Positions 1 through 10,423 are shown, counted from the first letter of the stretch. The stretch: DNA of 64,000 nucleotides from Salticus scenicus (GCA_963930645.1 OZ005648.1:196733542-196797541); one strand, 5' to 3'. Numbers and translations: made by a program. Notes: generated by a model not told the origin, from the letters alone.

Positions 1-279
1 ATAAGCTCTAATGTCACGAAATTCTTTTGTGTGTCTCCGTAAACGAACCATAAACACTGTATACAGCAGTTAAAACTTTTCAGCTTATTCTACGTTTTTC
101 ATGAAGAATTGTTCGAAATTTGACATGATTTGGATGATTACGTTACATTGTTAGAACACTTTTGTATGGTCTTGTACATTAATTAAGAAACCTAAGAGCA
201 TATCTTTACTACAAAAAACAAGCTTAAGCATCTCAGTAAAGTACGATAATTTCATTTTGTTGATTGCAAAATAATGATG
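1..279 (+). repeat. Dispersed repeat, inverted partner at the far end
   Basis: This stretch matches the reverse complement of the segment near 63479-63757 almost base for base, with scattered substitutions and small indels. Shared landmarks include TTTTGTGTGTCTC followed by GTAAACGAACCATAAACA. The copy starts at the window edge, so its full length is unknown. No ORF is supported in it. Confidence 0.8.
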
Positions 280-280
280 T

Positions 281-880
281 CAAAATGCTTTTAAATGAAA
301 TTCACTCCATATGCCGTAATGTTAAGAATTTTGACGTGTCCCTGTATACGTACTGTATCCTTAAAAAATATAAACATAAAAAATTATACAGCTACATCAT
401 ATAAAGAGCTTGGACGTGTGTGCAAACTTGCAAGTCAATCGGAGGATTTTTGCGGCGGCTATTGCGGTACATACAAATTCTGCCCGTAGGCCGGAATGAT
501 AAGAAAAATTTTAGTGTGTCCCTGCACACGAACTACAAATGAAATACACGCCTGAAACTATAGAGCTAAAATTCCGTTTGACTCATAAATATGTGTACCA
601 AATTGCAAGTAATTAGCGGGATTTTTGCGGTGCATACGAATTCTTCCCACTGAAAAGAAAATCTTTGGTTTCTCCCTGTACACGAACTACAAATGAAATA
701 CACACCCAAAACTAAAGAGCTGATTCTGTGGGGCTCTTGAACGTGTGTACCAAGTTTCGAGTCAATAGCATGAGTTTTGCAGCCGTTATCGCGCGACAGA
801 CAGACAAACAAACACACAGACGGAATCGAAAATCTTTTTGAGTCTCAACAGGGAGGCCTCCACTGCCGTTTCGGCAATAA
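281..880 (+). repeat. Diverged tandem units with a GTGTCCCTGYAYACG motif
   Basis: Three units of roughly 155-180 bp begin near 330, 512 and 672. Each holds a version of TCCCTGTACACGAACTACA and a later ACGTGTGTRCCAA. The array ends in a run of ACAGACAGACAAACAAACA. Similar 'spacer plus CAGACAGAC' sequences occur elsewhere in the window. The short ORFs here are chance readings of the repeat. Confidence 0.6.
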
Positions 881-999
881 AAAGTTAATTAAAATTAAAA
901 ATTAAAAGAAAAAAATAAAAATTTTATAAAATGAAATTAATAGTTCTCCGTACTAAACTAAATTCTGTCTTTGACAAAATTTTTCATTTTTTTTCTTTT

Positions 1000-1030
<31 letters not shown>

Positions 1031-1663
1031 GACTCAGGTGTCTTTTAAGACATGCAAATAAGATAACACCTCGATATTCATTTTTTATTTATTTATTTAT
1101 TTTTAATAAAAAATATATAAACAAAAACTTACGAAGCACGCATTCTTTATTTCATCTTTCCTTTTGTGTATTAATTTTAATTTGAAGTTTTTAAAGTTTA
1201 TAAAATTCGAAAGGGATTGGAAAAACCTGTGGCCAGTGCAGCAATAGGAAAAAAAAAGAGAGAGAGAGAGAGAAGAAAAATCCCAAGGAAATGTAGAAAA
1301 ATGCGTTATTCTGTTTTAAATATGACTTAGCCAAGCTATACCTCATTTTTCCTATCATTCGTGTTTTTCAAATAACTCGAAAATTAATGCATTTAAATAT
1401 TTGTACGTGCTCGCAACTGACGTAATAGAACAAAACTTGAAAATAAATAAATAAATTAATATATATATATGCAAATGCAATTATTATACAGTGTACTGTT
1501 TGATAAAATAATCTCGATAATGTTCAAAATTAAAAGTTAAATGAATTTCGGGCGAATTTTGGCCACTGGGCGACCACTGGTATATACCTATATAAAGCAT
1601 ATACATGGCTTTTTTAAATTGTAAACATTTCCCATTGCGTCAGTTTCGCTAATATTTGACTAC
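881..1663. other. AT-rich non-coding stretch with simple repeats
   Basis: It contains poly-T with single interruptions (about 986-1030), (TTTA)n near 1085-1105, (AG)n near 1256-1272 and (AT)n near 1458-1472. I see no gene or recognisable element. Confidence 0.7.
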
Positions 1664-1865
1664 GCTAAAAATAATTCTTTGACATTTAGAAATTAATTTG
1701 TGGCTCTAGTAAAAACAGTTCCATGCCACCTTTGTAAATTCTAGTTCCCTTTGCTATCAGTTCAAAAACCCCTAATAGAATTCTAGAGCGTTTTCCTATA
1801 TTATCGTGGCCAATCAAATTTAAATGTCTCTGAAAATAAATGCGAACACTAGAGACGAGTTTTAA

Positions 1866-1902
<37 letters not shown>

Positions 1903-2130
1903 ACCTAATTCTAGGAAATCAAGCTAGAATTTTTAGCAATATAAAGGATTCATAATATTCAAAATGTTTTTTCACTATCTAGAAAAAGTTTAAACTAAAA
2001 ATTCTCGATTATTTCGCCTCTCCAGGTTTTTTTTTTTTTTTTTTTTTTTTTTACCTTATATACGCATAACTAAGAAATCAATATTTTTACTTTAGGGATT
2101 TAAAAAAAGGACTACTTATTCGTCCTAGAT
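1664..2130 (+). repeat. Third copy of the 33.1-34.3 kb foldback arm
   Basis: The sequence parallels 33890-34323, including AATTCTAGAGCGTTTTCCT, the AAATGCGAACAC...GACGAG segment and the end AGGACTACTTATTC...CTAGAT. An (AT)n tract near 1870-1898 and a poly-T near 2027-2052 interrupt it. Only one arm is present here. Confidence 0.75.
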
Positions 2131-2430
2131 GAAAATGGTATATTTTTCCTTCAAGTATATCACACTTACTTTCAAAGTTGTAATGGAGAAGATTGTAAGT
2201 GTTTTCCATAGGGAGAAAAATCATGTTTTCTCTCTATGTATTCATAAATAATTAACTCGCTTAGAATACTGTCCAAGCAACTCAGTTTTCTCTTTTCGTC
2301 ATTTTTCATACTACCCTAGCCTTCTAGCAGCAACAGTATGGCGCATTAACTCATAGGCATAAAACTCTCAGGTAGACAGAATAAAGTGGCCGCTTATTGT
2401 ATATTACTACAATTTGCTTCTTTGTTTCAG

Positions 2431-2657
2431 AATTTGAAAAATGAAAATAATTTTGTGCAAACGACGAAAGAGTTGTATGTTCCTGTTGTTCCAGGCGAAG
2501 AAAATCCAGCTTATAAACATTATTTCAACACTTATTTTATTCATAAATGGAAGCGCAGAACCGATGACGAATCTAAATATGCTGATACTGAATATTCAAA
2601 ATTTTCCATGGATGTCGATCATGAGTTGTTCATGAAGCTTCCTTCTAAATCTAGCAG
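2431..2657 (+). CDS. Possible internal coding exon of an unrecognised gene
   Basis: A 227-nt open segment is bounded by a good acceptor (TTTGTTTCAG at 2421-2430) and a good donor (AGCAG/GTAAAAG, GT at 2658-2659). In the open frame it reads about 75 residues, starting NLKNENNFVQTTKELY and ending near HELFMKLPSKSS. The composition is mixed, acidic and basic, unlike the low-complexity ORFs around it. If the frame is right, it begins in phase 0 and ends two bases into a codon. I do not recognise the family. No partner exon is evident within the window, so it could be one exon of a large gene, an exon relic or a chance ORF. The frame stays open upstream only to 2386. Confidence 0.42.
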
Positions 2658-4020
2658 GTAAAAGTTGAGCGTAAATTATTAGTTTCCCACAATACTTCTA
2701 ATGATTATGGGGGGGGGGGGGGGGTTAGGGCATTGGTATTAGTAATAACTTTCGACCTAGTCTTTTTAACGTTTTTATTGTTTTGAGGAGTAAAAATTCC
2801 TTGTGAACTAGTACGTGTAGCCATTATTTCAAGAATTACTTGTTATAAAAAAGTTGGACCAGAATTAAAATATCGTTTTTAATACTGATTAGAACCCCAC
2901 TGATTTTAACAATCTTCTTTGGAAATTTCGTATGTTATTCGAAATTTACGATTTCCTTAATATCGAAGAATGGGGAAAATTTTCCTATAAACGGGCATCC
3001 TAAGGTTTATTTTCATCGAAAAAAAGTCAGGCAAGTTTTTAAATATCGTGTATGATATCGCACAACCACAGAAGTACGTTGAATTTGATCATTCTACTTT
3101 GAAAACTTGTAAATTATTCGAAATTTAAGATTTTAATAATACTAATTTGGGCAAATTTCACTTAAATATATTTTTCGAATGGGAAATATATTTTCTGTAC
3201 AGAATACAATAGTTTTTACCATTAAATACCTGATTATTTAAAAATCAATTTAAAAAGTACATATTTTACCATGTAATAACTTTCCTGTAATACTTTTTAG
3301 CACTAATGTTGCTTCTACATGTCGAAAATTGATTAAATAATACTATCAGTATGTAATGTATTGGCAACATTAGGCAGTAGAGCTTCAATATTAATTTAAT
3401 AATATTTTAGAAGACAAAATTGGGTATGTTGCCAAAAAGCAACACATGGCATTTAAGGGTTAAAATGGCATTTATGATACTAATATGAACATTATTATAC
3501 ATTATCAATCTATTTTAAATGTTTTACAAGTTATTTGAAATTAAAAATCATCTGAGAACAGCAGAACATGGAGTATTTCGGCTAAATTTGCATTATGGGA
3601 TTAATTCATTAGAAATAGAATGGAATTACATAAAGGGTAACATAGAAAACTTAAACCAATAAAAATAAGCAGTAAATCAAATTAAAATACCGAAATGATG
3701 GAAGGATAGTCTATTTTGTGGAGCATTGTAGTCCTCATATGGTCCTCATTATTAACTGAATTTCTTTGCTCTCATAAAAATAGCATGGACTATACTAGAC
3801 ATTTGTCTGAATAAATATACAAGGGACATTCTTCCAAATGTGAATTTCATCTTTTATTTTTTTTTATTTTTTTTTTTTTTAAATACGGAAACTTTATTAT
3901 CAAAAAAAAGAAAAAGTCATCATCACCTTGCAGTATTTTTCGTCATAGTCACCATGACATTGAGATATTTGTTGTAGTGTTTAATCAGTTTGAAGAAACT
4001 ACTCTGGTTGGATGGTTTGG
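2658..4020. other. AT-rich non-coding stretch with weak tandem units
   Basis: It has a 16-base poly-G run at 2709-2724 and three diverged units that start near 2895, 3073 and 3476. These share TTATTCGAAATTTA-like and GGGGAAAATT-like segments. A poly-T tract lies near 3851-3881. No gene is supported. Confidence 0.55.
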
Positions 4021-4044
4021 TTCTAAGATTCTAAGATTCTAAGA
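4021..4044 (-). repeat. LINE 3' tail, three 8-bp repeats
   Basis: The + strand shows TTCTAAGA three times in tandem, directly at the 3' end of the LINE. Short tandem repeats instead of poly-A are known at the 3' ends of several I/Jockey-group elements. The boundary is inferred from the tail; a target-site duplication was not found. Confidence 0.6.
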
Positions 4045-4047
4045 CGG

Positions 4048-4260
4048 AAGGTGGCCGCTCACCACTATGCAGCGGTTTTGAGCGATTTCAACCTTTAGAG
4101 AGGGGCTCCGATGGCACTGTGGTGATTCAAAAGAGCCCGTGTCTAAAGGTTAAACCTCCTCCGTTGTTTATTGCATAAACAGAAGGAAAAAAAAAAAAAA
4201 AAAAAAAAAGGTTACAGAGGTCGCCAAAGCGGAGCTTTCACACGACAGAGGGCGACAAGG
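4048..4260 (-). repeat. LINE 3' UTR module shared with the 51.3-kb palindrome
   Basis: On the + strand this reads CCGCTCACC...GAGCGATT, then a 23-base A run at 4187-4209, then GTTACA...GGCGACAAGG. The same order (CCGCTCACC...GAGCGATT, a 27-base A run, TTACA...GCGACAAGGA) occurs at 51474-51622. The A run lies inside the element and is not its 3' tail, because the LINE runs on the minus strand. Confidence 0.6.
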
Positions 4261-4376
4261 AACAAGAATATGAAAAGAAGAACGGAGCCTTGATCCCTCG
4301 CATGGAAAAGCTTGTGAAGAAAAATTGTATGGTCCTCCATGAGAAAAGTTGGTAACTGCCTTGGAAGATTGAAACA

Positions 4377-4760
4377 TTAGTCGGTCAAATTGGAAAGATG
4401 CATTAAGAAGTTATAGATTCTGGTTAGTTTCTGACGTAGGGGAAGCCGGGTAACGATATTAAAAAGCCAGTCGTTAGGTTTATTAGGTGGGTTAAGGATA
4501 CGCCAATCAAGAGTTAGTGGGCATGAGAAAAAGTAATGATTTGCATTACCCTCAGCGCCGCACTCACATTGTGGAGTGCGCGAGCAATGAAAGTTGAAGA
4601 GATGTGATTTGAACGGGCCATGGCCCGTTAAGAAGGCTGTTATGGCTGGGGAAAGGTCAAAGTTATAATTTGACACTTTTGGGAGGAGGTTAAACGTAAA
4701 TCTACCTTTAGGAGATGTATCCCAGTATAGCTGCCATTCTTTCTTTAGTCGTGCTTTAAG
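4377..4760 (-). pseudogene. LINE C-terminal segment with Cys/His motif
   Basis: After another frameshift the frame reads LKARLKKEWQLYWD, then ITAFLTGHGPFKSHLFNF and CECGAEGNANHYFFSCP, and ends at a stop near 4377. The TGHG segment and the CxC...H...C pattern are what R1/I-like elements show after RNase H. Its role is thought to be nucleic-acid binding. Confidence 0.78.
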
Positions 4761-5749
4761 ACATCTTTTGATATAAGAGGGGGGGGAGGGCCAGAACGAA
4801 ATCCACTGCTTCCTTTTTAGTGGCAGTTTTTGCTAAGAGATCTGCCATTTCATTGCCCGCGACACCCCTGTGAGCGGAGACATGAGCTAAAGAGAAAGTC
4901 TCGGGCTTAGACAGGAGATCTAATTTGATTTTCTGAATAATAGGATGGTTACTCCTGTGGCGAGCCAGAGCCTGAAGACCTGAGAGACTGTCACTGTAGA
5001 TAGAGATTTTCGAATTGGTAAAATAAGAAATTGACCAAGAAATTGCTTGGCTGATAGAAAAAAATCTCAGCCTGGAAAACAGTGTTACAGTCCCCAAGCC
5101 TACAGGACCACTGATGAACCAAGACCCCGTCAACAAAGGCGCAAAATGCGGCACCCACACCATGGTCTGTCTTAGATCCATCTGTATATATCGCCACAGG
5201 GGCTGTAGGAGAGAAGGAGTTAATATTAGTATTAATTAATGCATGCGTAAAGTCCTCTGCTGGGTGTATGAACCAGCTGCCCATTTTGAGTTGAATTTCT
5301 TCATTTGGAAATAGGATTTTCTGTAGGTCTTTGTTTCTTAGTTGTAGTACGTTTATTCTGTTGTATTCGTAATTCAGAGTGAGGTGTAAAGGAGGAACAC
5401 CGGTGATGACGTGGAGGGCATCAGTGGAGATGGTTTTATAACCCCGTGACAGTTGCAAGAGGAACATCCTTTGCAATGAATTTATTTTTCCTATAGCTGT
5501 TTTTGAAAGATTACCTCCCCAGATTCCCGCCCCATAAGTAACGATTTTTTCCACTATTGTTAGATACCATGTTTTTAACATTTTGGTGCTTATACCCCAT
5601 TGTTTACCCATTAATTTGCACGAGTTATGATAATGTATAAGAAGTTTAATTTTAAGTGAGTTTAAATGTTCAATCCAGTTAAGGTTTTTGTCTATTGTTA
5701 GTCCTAAAATTTTCAAGTGATCGACATGTTTTACACTTTTTGCCCTCAT
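4756..5749 (-). pseudogene. LINE thumb/connection and RNase H domains, frameshifted
   Basis: The first part (5749 down to about 5070) reads HLKILGLTIDKNLNWIEHL, a typical thumb motif after the RT palm, and then AIYTDGSKTDHGVGAAF, the first RNase H Asp motif, and CNTVFQAE with the second acidic residue. At about 5055-5080, near an A/T run, the frame shifts. RNase H then resumes with SIYSDSLSGLQAL and HVSAHRGVAGNEMADLLAK, giving the remaining Asp/His/Asp residues. All RNase H catalytic motifs are therefore visible, but split over two frames. Confidence 0.85.
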
Positions 5750-6374
5750 ACCTCATCGTCGGCTTTCTCTTCAGTATACGTGGTTTGGAGAAAGTTAAAG
5801 ATTGAGTTTTATTGGGTGAAAGTTGAAGGTTTAGGTCTTTGAGCAGCTGGGAAAAAGCAGTGAAGGCATCCTGAGCTAAGGTCTCCAGATCTTTTCTGCG
5901 TTTGCCCGAGAGAATTAACGTGAAGTCATCCGCAAATGCAAATAATTCAAAGCCTTGTGAGCTCATAGAATTCAGTATGTTATTAGCAATGAGTGTCCAC
6001 AGGACCGGGCCGAGACACGAGCCCTGTGGACAACCTTTCTGTTGACTGTGCACACTAGAGCCTGAACCCCAGTCGATTAAGATGGAACGCTCAGATAAGT
6101 ACGATCGGATGACTCCCGCCAACTTTCTCGGACATTCAATTTTTGATAGGGAGTTAAGAATGTGGGGCCATTCGGTATTGTCAAATGCCCCTTGGATATC
6201 CAGGGAAACTAAAGTTGTATATTGATCAGTATTGTAACTGAGGGCACTAGAAGACAAAATTTTTTCTAAGGCCTGTTCGCAAGATCTGCCCTCTCTGAAC
6301 CCAAATTGCCGTTCATTTAAGAGCTGGTTAGATTCCAAAAAGTAATTAAGTCGGACAACAATTAATTTTTCCAA
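5679..6374 (-). pseudogene. LINE reverse transcriptase domain
   Basis: An open stretch of about 231 codons carries the RT motifs in order: RQFGFREGRSCEQAL, then LDIQGAFDNTEW with the first catalytic Asp, then GCPQGSCLGPVLW, then the catalytic FADD in ELFAFADDFTLIL, and KTQSLTFS. There is an in-frame stop just upstream of the first residue, where LINE similarity ends, which fits 5' truncation. The frame breaks after the palm, near 5745, where the thumb continues in another frame. The enzyme would copy the LINE RNA at the nick site; this copy cannot. Confidence 0.9.
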
Positions 6375-6376
6375 CA

Positions 6377-6832
6377 GCTGGGTTTAACGTCGCAGTAGTA
6401 TTGCACTATGAGTAACTGGCGACGGTCTTGGACACACCTGTAAGTATGGTCCGGAGACATGCCATACAAATTTGATCTTTCACGGAGAGGATGGCTCCCC
6501 TGCTTCGATGACCCTCAGAGGTATAATTTCGATGGGAACACGGGGAACCACTCTGGTAAAAATCGGAGCTCTGGACCTGTGATGACTCTGAGCACAATCA
6601 AAACGCAGTTTAAATTTTCAGACACGCAAGGTATCTTAAGGTAAAACATGAAAGTGACTGGATTTAAGACACCTAGAGTGACTTAAAAAGCAGCAATTTT
6701 TGACAATATTTTTTTTTCATAAAATAGTAGTTGCGTATGGTTCCTTTTTACGTTTAAAAAATGGATATAAAATTTCTCAGAGCATAAATAAAATATTCAA
6801 GCAAAACTTTTCCGCATAGCAAACTTCTCCGG
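6377..6832. other. Unassigned segment beside the LINE
   Basis: Positions 6400-6610 have a higher GC content than the surroundings and short ORFs on both strands (60-63 codons). None matches a family I know, and none has splice or start context that favours it. The rest is AT-rich and shows nothing. Confidence 0.5.
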
Positions 6833-6903
6833 CAGTTTCGATTCGAACCGAGATGCTCTGGAATCACAAACCAACGACCAACCAACTGAGCTACAATACG
6901 GAT
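6833..6903 (-). repeat. tRNA-like relic (SINE head or tRNA pseudogene)
   Basis: The minus strand has TAGCTCAGTTGGTTGG, an A-box-like D arm, and CGGTTCGAATC, a B-box-like T loop, at tRNA-like spacing. The acceptor and T stems do not pair, so this is not a functional tRNA. It lies 16 bp upstream of the Helitron start. Confidence 0.6.
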
Positions 6904-7100
6904 TGATGTCGCTCTTTGATCTATATTAATAAAATCAGAGTTTTGTCTGTAAATTTGTCGGAATCGAAAAATTTTGCGATATCTTCACGTTTTACACCCC
7001 ATGAAAGCCGAAAATGACTTCAGAAAATTTTGCCTGTGTGTGTGTGTGTGTGTGTGTGTGTCTGTGTGTGTGTCATCGTGTCCGAATGTCGCTTTTTTTG

Positions 7101-7520
7101 TCCGGGTATCACTTGAGAACGGCTGGACGGAATTCAACGATGCTTGGCAGGAATTTAGGTCTTCACCCAACTTAAAATTATATCTATCAACTTTTCGGAA
7201 ATTCCCCCCCGTTTCCCCCCTAGGGGTAAAAGACTAAAACACGTTTGTCCGGGCATCACTCGAGAACGGCTGGACGGAATTCAACGACGCTTGGCAGGAA
7301 TTTAGGTCTTCACCCAACTTAAAATTATATCTATCAACTTTTCGGAAATTCCCCCCCGTTCCCCCCTAGGGGGTAAAAGACTAAAACACGTTTGTCCGGG
7401 CATCACTCGAGAACGGCTGGACGGAATTCAACGGCGCTTGCCAGAAATTTAGGTTTTCACCCAACTTGAGATTATATATATAGAAATTTTCAAAATTATA
7501 ATTAGTGTTTAAATTGTGGG
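7101..7520 (+). repeat. 147-bp tandem repeat, about 2.8 units
   Basis: TCCGGGYATCACTYGAGAAC starts at 7101, 7248 and 7395, so the period is exactly 147 bp. Each unit continues with GGCTGGACGGAATTCAACG and, in the first two, a C-run segment. The third unit decays after about 100 bp. Short ORFs here are readings of the repeat. Confidence 0.9.
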
Positions 7521-7676
7521 TAAAAAACGCCTGCGCATGCGCCATAAATATCTTTTCACTAAAACGCTTTGAATGAAAAAATGAAATATAAAAATAAATT
7601 TTTAAGTTAAAGACTTTTGTATTCGCGCGATTTTCACTACAAATTATGAAAAGATTGAAATGAAGTGTTGCCATCT

Positions 7677-7990
7677 AAGTTTCATACTTTAGTTAATTTT
7701 AAAAAATCTAATTGTCGTATCGAAAAACTGTTTACACCCCAGGATTCAGAAAAATCACCTCTTTCATTTGGTACTGAATTTGTAATGATAGGTCTGATAT
7801 TTCTAATTTATTTTTTCCGTTATCCGTTTTTCCGTTGCCACTTAAATTTCATACTTTAGTTATTTTTTAAAAATCTAATTGTCACATCGAAAAACTGTTT
7901 GAACCCCTGGATTCAGCAAAATCGCCCCTTTCATTCGGTATCAAATTTATAAATATAGGTCTGATATTTCTAATTTATTTTACCCTTTTT
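7677..7990 (+). repeat. 168-bp tandem pair
   Basis: Two units start near 7680 and 7848 with TTTCATACTTTAGTTA and end with TCTGATATTTCTAATTTATT. A third, unlinked copy lies at 62931-63110. Confidence 0.85.
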
Positions 7991-8204
7991 CCGTTTTCAA
8001 CCCAGATTCGATATGGAACAGCTTTAGTATTGGATCCCTTTGGCAAAATTTGAAATTCGGCACCGAAGTAGCTCGGACGTTTCTCGCCAAGATCTTTAAT
8101 TGCACAATTGAGATAGTCAATTCAGCTCATAGGAAAAATGGCTTGAAATATTTAAAGTCACCAAAGGGTTCCGATACTTAAGCTGTGCTTTTTGTATTTA
8201 TTAG

Positions 8205-9075
8205 TGCTAGAGGCCTATTTCAGTCGGTACAGTTGTCGAATTTTTATAGGTCACTCTTAATTAGTGCTAGAGGCCTATTTCAGTCGGTTTATTGAATGGG
8301 GATTTATTGAATGAAGTCCCCCCAGGGCACAACTTTGACATGAGTGCCCCCCCCAGGCCCAACTTTGACATGAGTCCCCCCCCCCAAGGTACCCCTATTT
8401 CAGTCGGTACAGCATTGTCGAATTTTTTTAATACACTCTTAATAGTGCTAAGGGCCTATTTCAGTCGGTTTATTGAATGTGGATTTATTGAATGAAGTCC
8501 CCCCCCAGGCCCAACTTTGACATGAGTCCCCCCCCAAGGTACCCCTATTTCAGTCGGTACAGCGTTATCGAATTTTTATAATACACTCTTAATAGTACTA
8601 AGGGCCTATTTCAGTCGGTTTATTGAATGGGGATTTATTGAATGAAGTCCCCCCAAGGCACAATTTTGACATGAGTGCCCCCCAAGGTACCCCTATTTCA
8701 GTCGGTACAGCTTTGTCGAATTTTTATAATACACTCTTAATAGTGCTAAGGGCCTATTTCAGTCGGTTTATTGAATGGGGATTTATTGAATGAAGTCCCC
8801 CCAAGGCACAACTTTGACATGAGTCCCCCCCAGGCCCAACTTTGACATGAGTCCCCCCAAGGTACAACTTTGACATGAGTCCCCCCCCCCAAGGCACACC
8901 TTTGACATGAGTCCCCCCAAGGCCCAACTTGACATGAGTCCCCCCCAGGCCCAACTTTGACATGAGTCCCCCAAGGCCCAACTTTGACATGAGTCCCCCC
9001 CAAGGTACAACTTTGACATGAGTTCCCCCCCCCAAGGCACACCTTTGACATGAGTCCCCCCAAGGCACACCTCCC
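8205..9075 (+). repeat. Two-level minisatellite with C runs
   Basis: A long unit containing TTTCAGTCGGTTTATTGAAT recurs at 8278, 8459, 8609 and 8757 (spacing 181, 150, 148). Inside it and after it, a unit of about 28-30 bp with ACTTTGACATGAGT and a run of 5-10 C recurs at least 13 times, and forms an uninterrupted array from about 8800 to 9075. The minus strand stays open in all three frames (GGTHVK / GDSCQS / GGLMSK repeats), a by-product of the repeat and not a protein. Confidence 0.9.
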
Positions 9076-9105
9076 CCTCATTGGGAAAAAGAGAAAAAAC
9101 GTTGT

Positions 9106-9282
9106 TTTGCGGCTATAAGACAGTTAGGACTTCCAACGTTATTTGTTACAATATCTGCAGCTGAAACACATTGGTTTGATTTAATGAAAACTTTATCATG
9201 GAATTTAGATCGTCACGAATTAACTAAAGAAGAATTTGTCGATATTAACAAGTTTAGCAGTAGGCCTCTGGCACTAAATTAA
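9106..9282 (+). pseudogene. Helitron Rep (Helitron-like N) domain fragment
   Basis: A short open frame reads FAAIRQLGLPTLFVTISAAE, then THWFDLMKTLSWNLD, and stops at 9280-9282. The pattern 'RQLG.PT.F.T.SAA...W..L' is the conserved start of the Helitron-like N domain found upstream of the Rep catalytic HUH motif in RepHel proteins. The frame is also open for a few codons before 9106 (KKRC). The HUH motif, Tyr residues and helicase are absent. Its position inside an element with Helitron ends supports the assignment of the whole unit. Confidence 0.82.
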
Positions 9283-9828
9283 AATCTGTCAATGCCAGAT
9301 TTTCATGTTTTAAATAATGAAATAATGTCGTGTCTGTATAATTTTAATTTTTTATTATTATTATTTTTTATTTATAATACTGTCTATTAAAGACTTCTGT
9401 GGTCACGAAATTTGGTGCGTAAATTGTTTGTATGCATCCGGCACTTATTGTAACTGCATTTCACGAAATTCGAAATCCCCCCCCCCCTTCTCGGAGTCGG
9501 ATGGCAATAAACATGTGTAAAAACATGTTTTTCCGTTTGAATTCGCTTTGAATTATCTTAGAATGGCGAATTTTGGTGTGTGGATATTGATTAAGTGTAC
9601 GCATTATGTACATTAGTGGGATTTTGCAAAACTTCGAACTCACCCGCTGAGGGTGGGGAAGTAAGAAGTGGGTAAGTTGTGCCGAAGACAGTGGGGACCC
9701 AGACTCCTAACATTGGGAGCGAGAAAACCTCTACCAATCACAGCGAGAACTTAGGTTATTAATAAAGATATGGCATTTTGACAAATCATTTAAGTTTAAC
9801 GTCCAGCGAAGCGGGCAAAGCCTGCTAG

Positions 9829-10218
9829 TTAGTAATATATGTATTCGTCAAACAAATCGTAAATTTATCATTTAACTTTTTTTTTTTTTTTTTTTTAATA
9901 AAATTATCGAAAAAATACCTAGAGATTTAATAAAAATTCCTATTTTGAATTTTATGTGCAGATTTTTAGTTTATTTATTTATTTATTTATTTATATTTTT
10001 TTTCGTTTTGTAAAATGCATGAAAAATGTACGAAAAGTGTAGACTATGACATTTCGAAAACGGTTTCTTTTTGTTTTTGAAAATTTAATTTCATAATGCT
10101 AAAAAGATTTAAATAGCTTAAGCCCTTATATACAAAAATATTAAATGAAGCGGGTGTGAAAAGAAATTTAAGCATCATATGCCTATTGCTAAAAAATGTA
10201 AAAAGTTTGCTAAGTTTA
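9829..10218. other. AT-rich non-coding stretch
   Basis: It contains poly-T near 9879-9896 and (ATTT)n near 9971-9994. Nothing else is recognised. Confidence 0.7.
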
Positions 10219-10224
10219 TACAAG

Positions 10225-10417
10225 CATACTTGCCAAACATCACGAAGCGTAAAATTTTTAGTACCCGCCTTTTTCTTTTTTTTTTTTCCACACCAGTAAT
10301 TTTTTAGAGTAATTTTACTCGTAACAATATTTGGAGAGAATTACTCTAAAAATAAAGTGGTGTGGAAAAAGGGGCGTTAAAAATTTTGGCTTATTAATGA
10401 AATAATTGGCAGGTATG
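10225..10417. mobile_element. Palindromic MITE with TACAAG target duplication
   Basis: The ends are CATACTTGCCAA and TTGGCAGGTATG, imperfect inverted repeats (one mismatch). Inside, CCACACCA...TTTTTAGAGTAAT pairs with its complement, so most of the 193 bp is self-complementary. TACAAG directly flanks both ends (10219-10224 and 10418-10423), which supports the exact boundaries. There is no coding capacity. The superfamily is not assigned. Confidence 0.85.
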
Positions 10418-10423
10418 TACAAG

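Larger units (their letters stand above)
4021..6376 (-). mobile_element. 5'-truncated non-LTR retrotransposon (I/R1-like, with RNase H)
   Basis: Reading right to left, the element encodes reverse transcriptase, thumb, RNase H and a C-terminal Cys/His segment, then about 350 bp of 3' UTR, and ends in three copies of an 8-bp tail. This order is typical of I/R1-type LINEs that carry RNase H. The 5' end stops at the start of the RT domain, so the endonuclease and ORF1 are missing. At least three frameshifts and further stops make it inactive. The clade is inferred from domain order and motifs; a tree would be needed to place it. Confidence 0.88.
6920..9828 (+). mobile_element. Helitron-type element 1, with Rep remnant
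   Basis: The element begins TCTATATTAATAAAA after a host A and ends GCGAAGCGGGCAAAGCCTGC-TAG before a host T. This is the Helitron pattern: 5' TC, 3' CTRR with a short hairpin (GCGGGC/GCCTGC) next to the end, inserted between A and T. Two other elements in the window share both ends. Inside are a (GT)n tract, three classes of tandem repeat and a fragment of the Helitron replication-initiator domain at 9106-9282. It is non-autonomous now. The ends are inferred from the pattern and from comparison of the three copies. Confidence 0.82.

Noticed and set aside
2709..2730. Telomere-like repeat (G run followed by TTAGGG)
   Set aside because: There is a single TTAGGG next to a homopolymer and no tandem array.
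4187..4209. Poly-A tail of the LINE
   Set aside because: The A run is on the + strand while the LINE reads on the minus strand, and it lies inside the 3' UTR.
6833..6903. Functional tRNA gene on the minus strand
   Set aside because: The A and B boxes are present but the acceptor, D and T stems do not pair.
8746..9081. ORFs of 95-111 codons on the minus strand
   Set aside because: All three frames are open because the minisatellite unit lacks stops; the peptides are repeats of the array.
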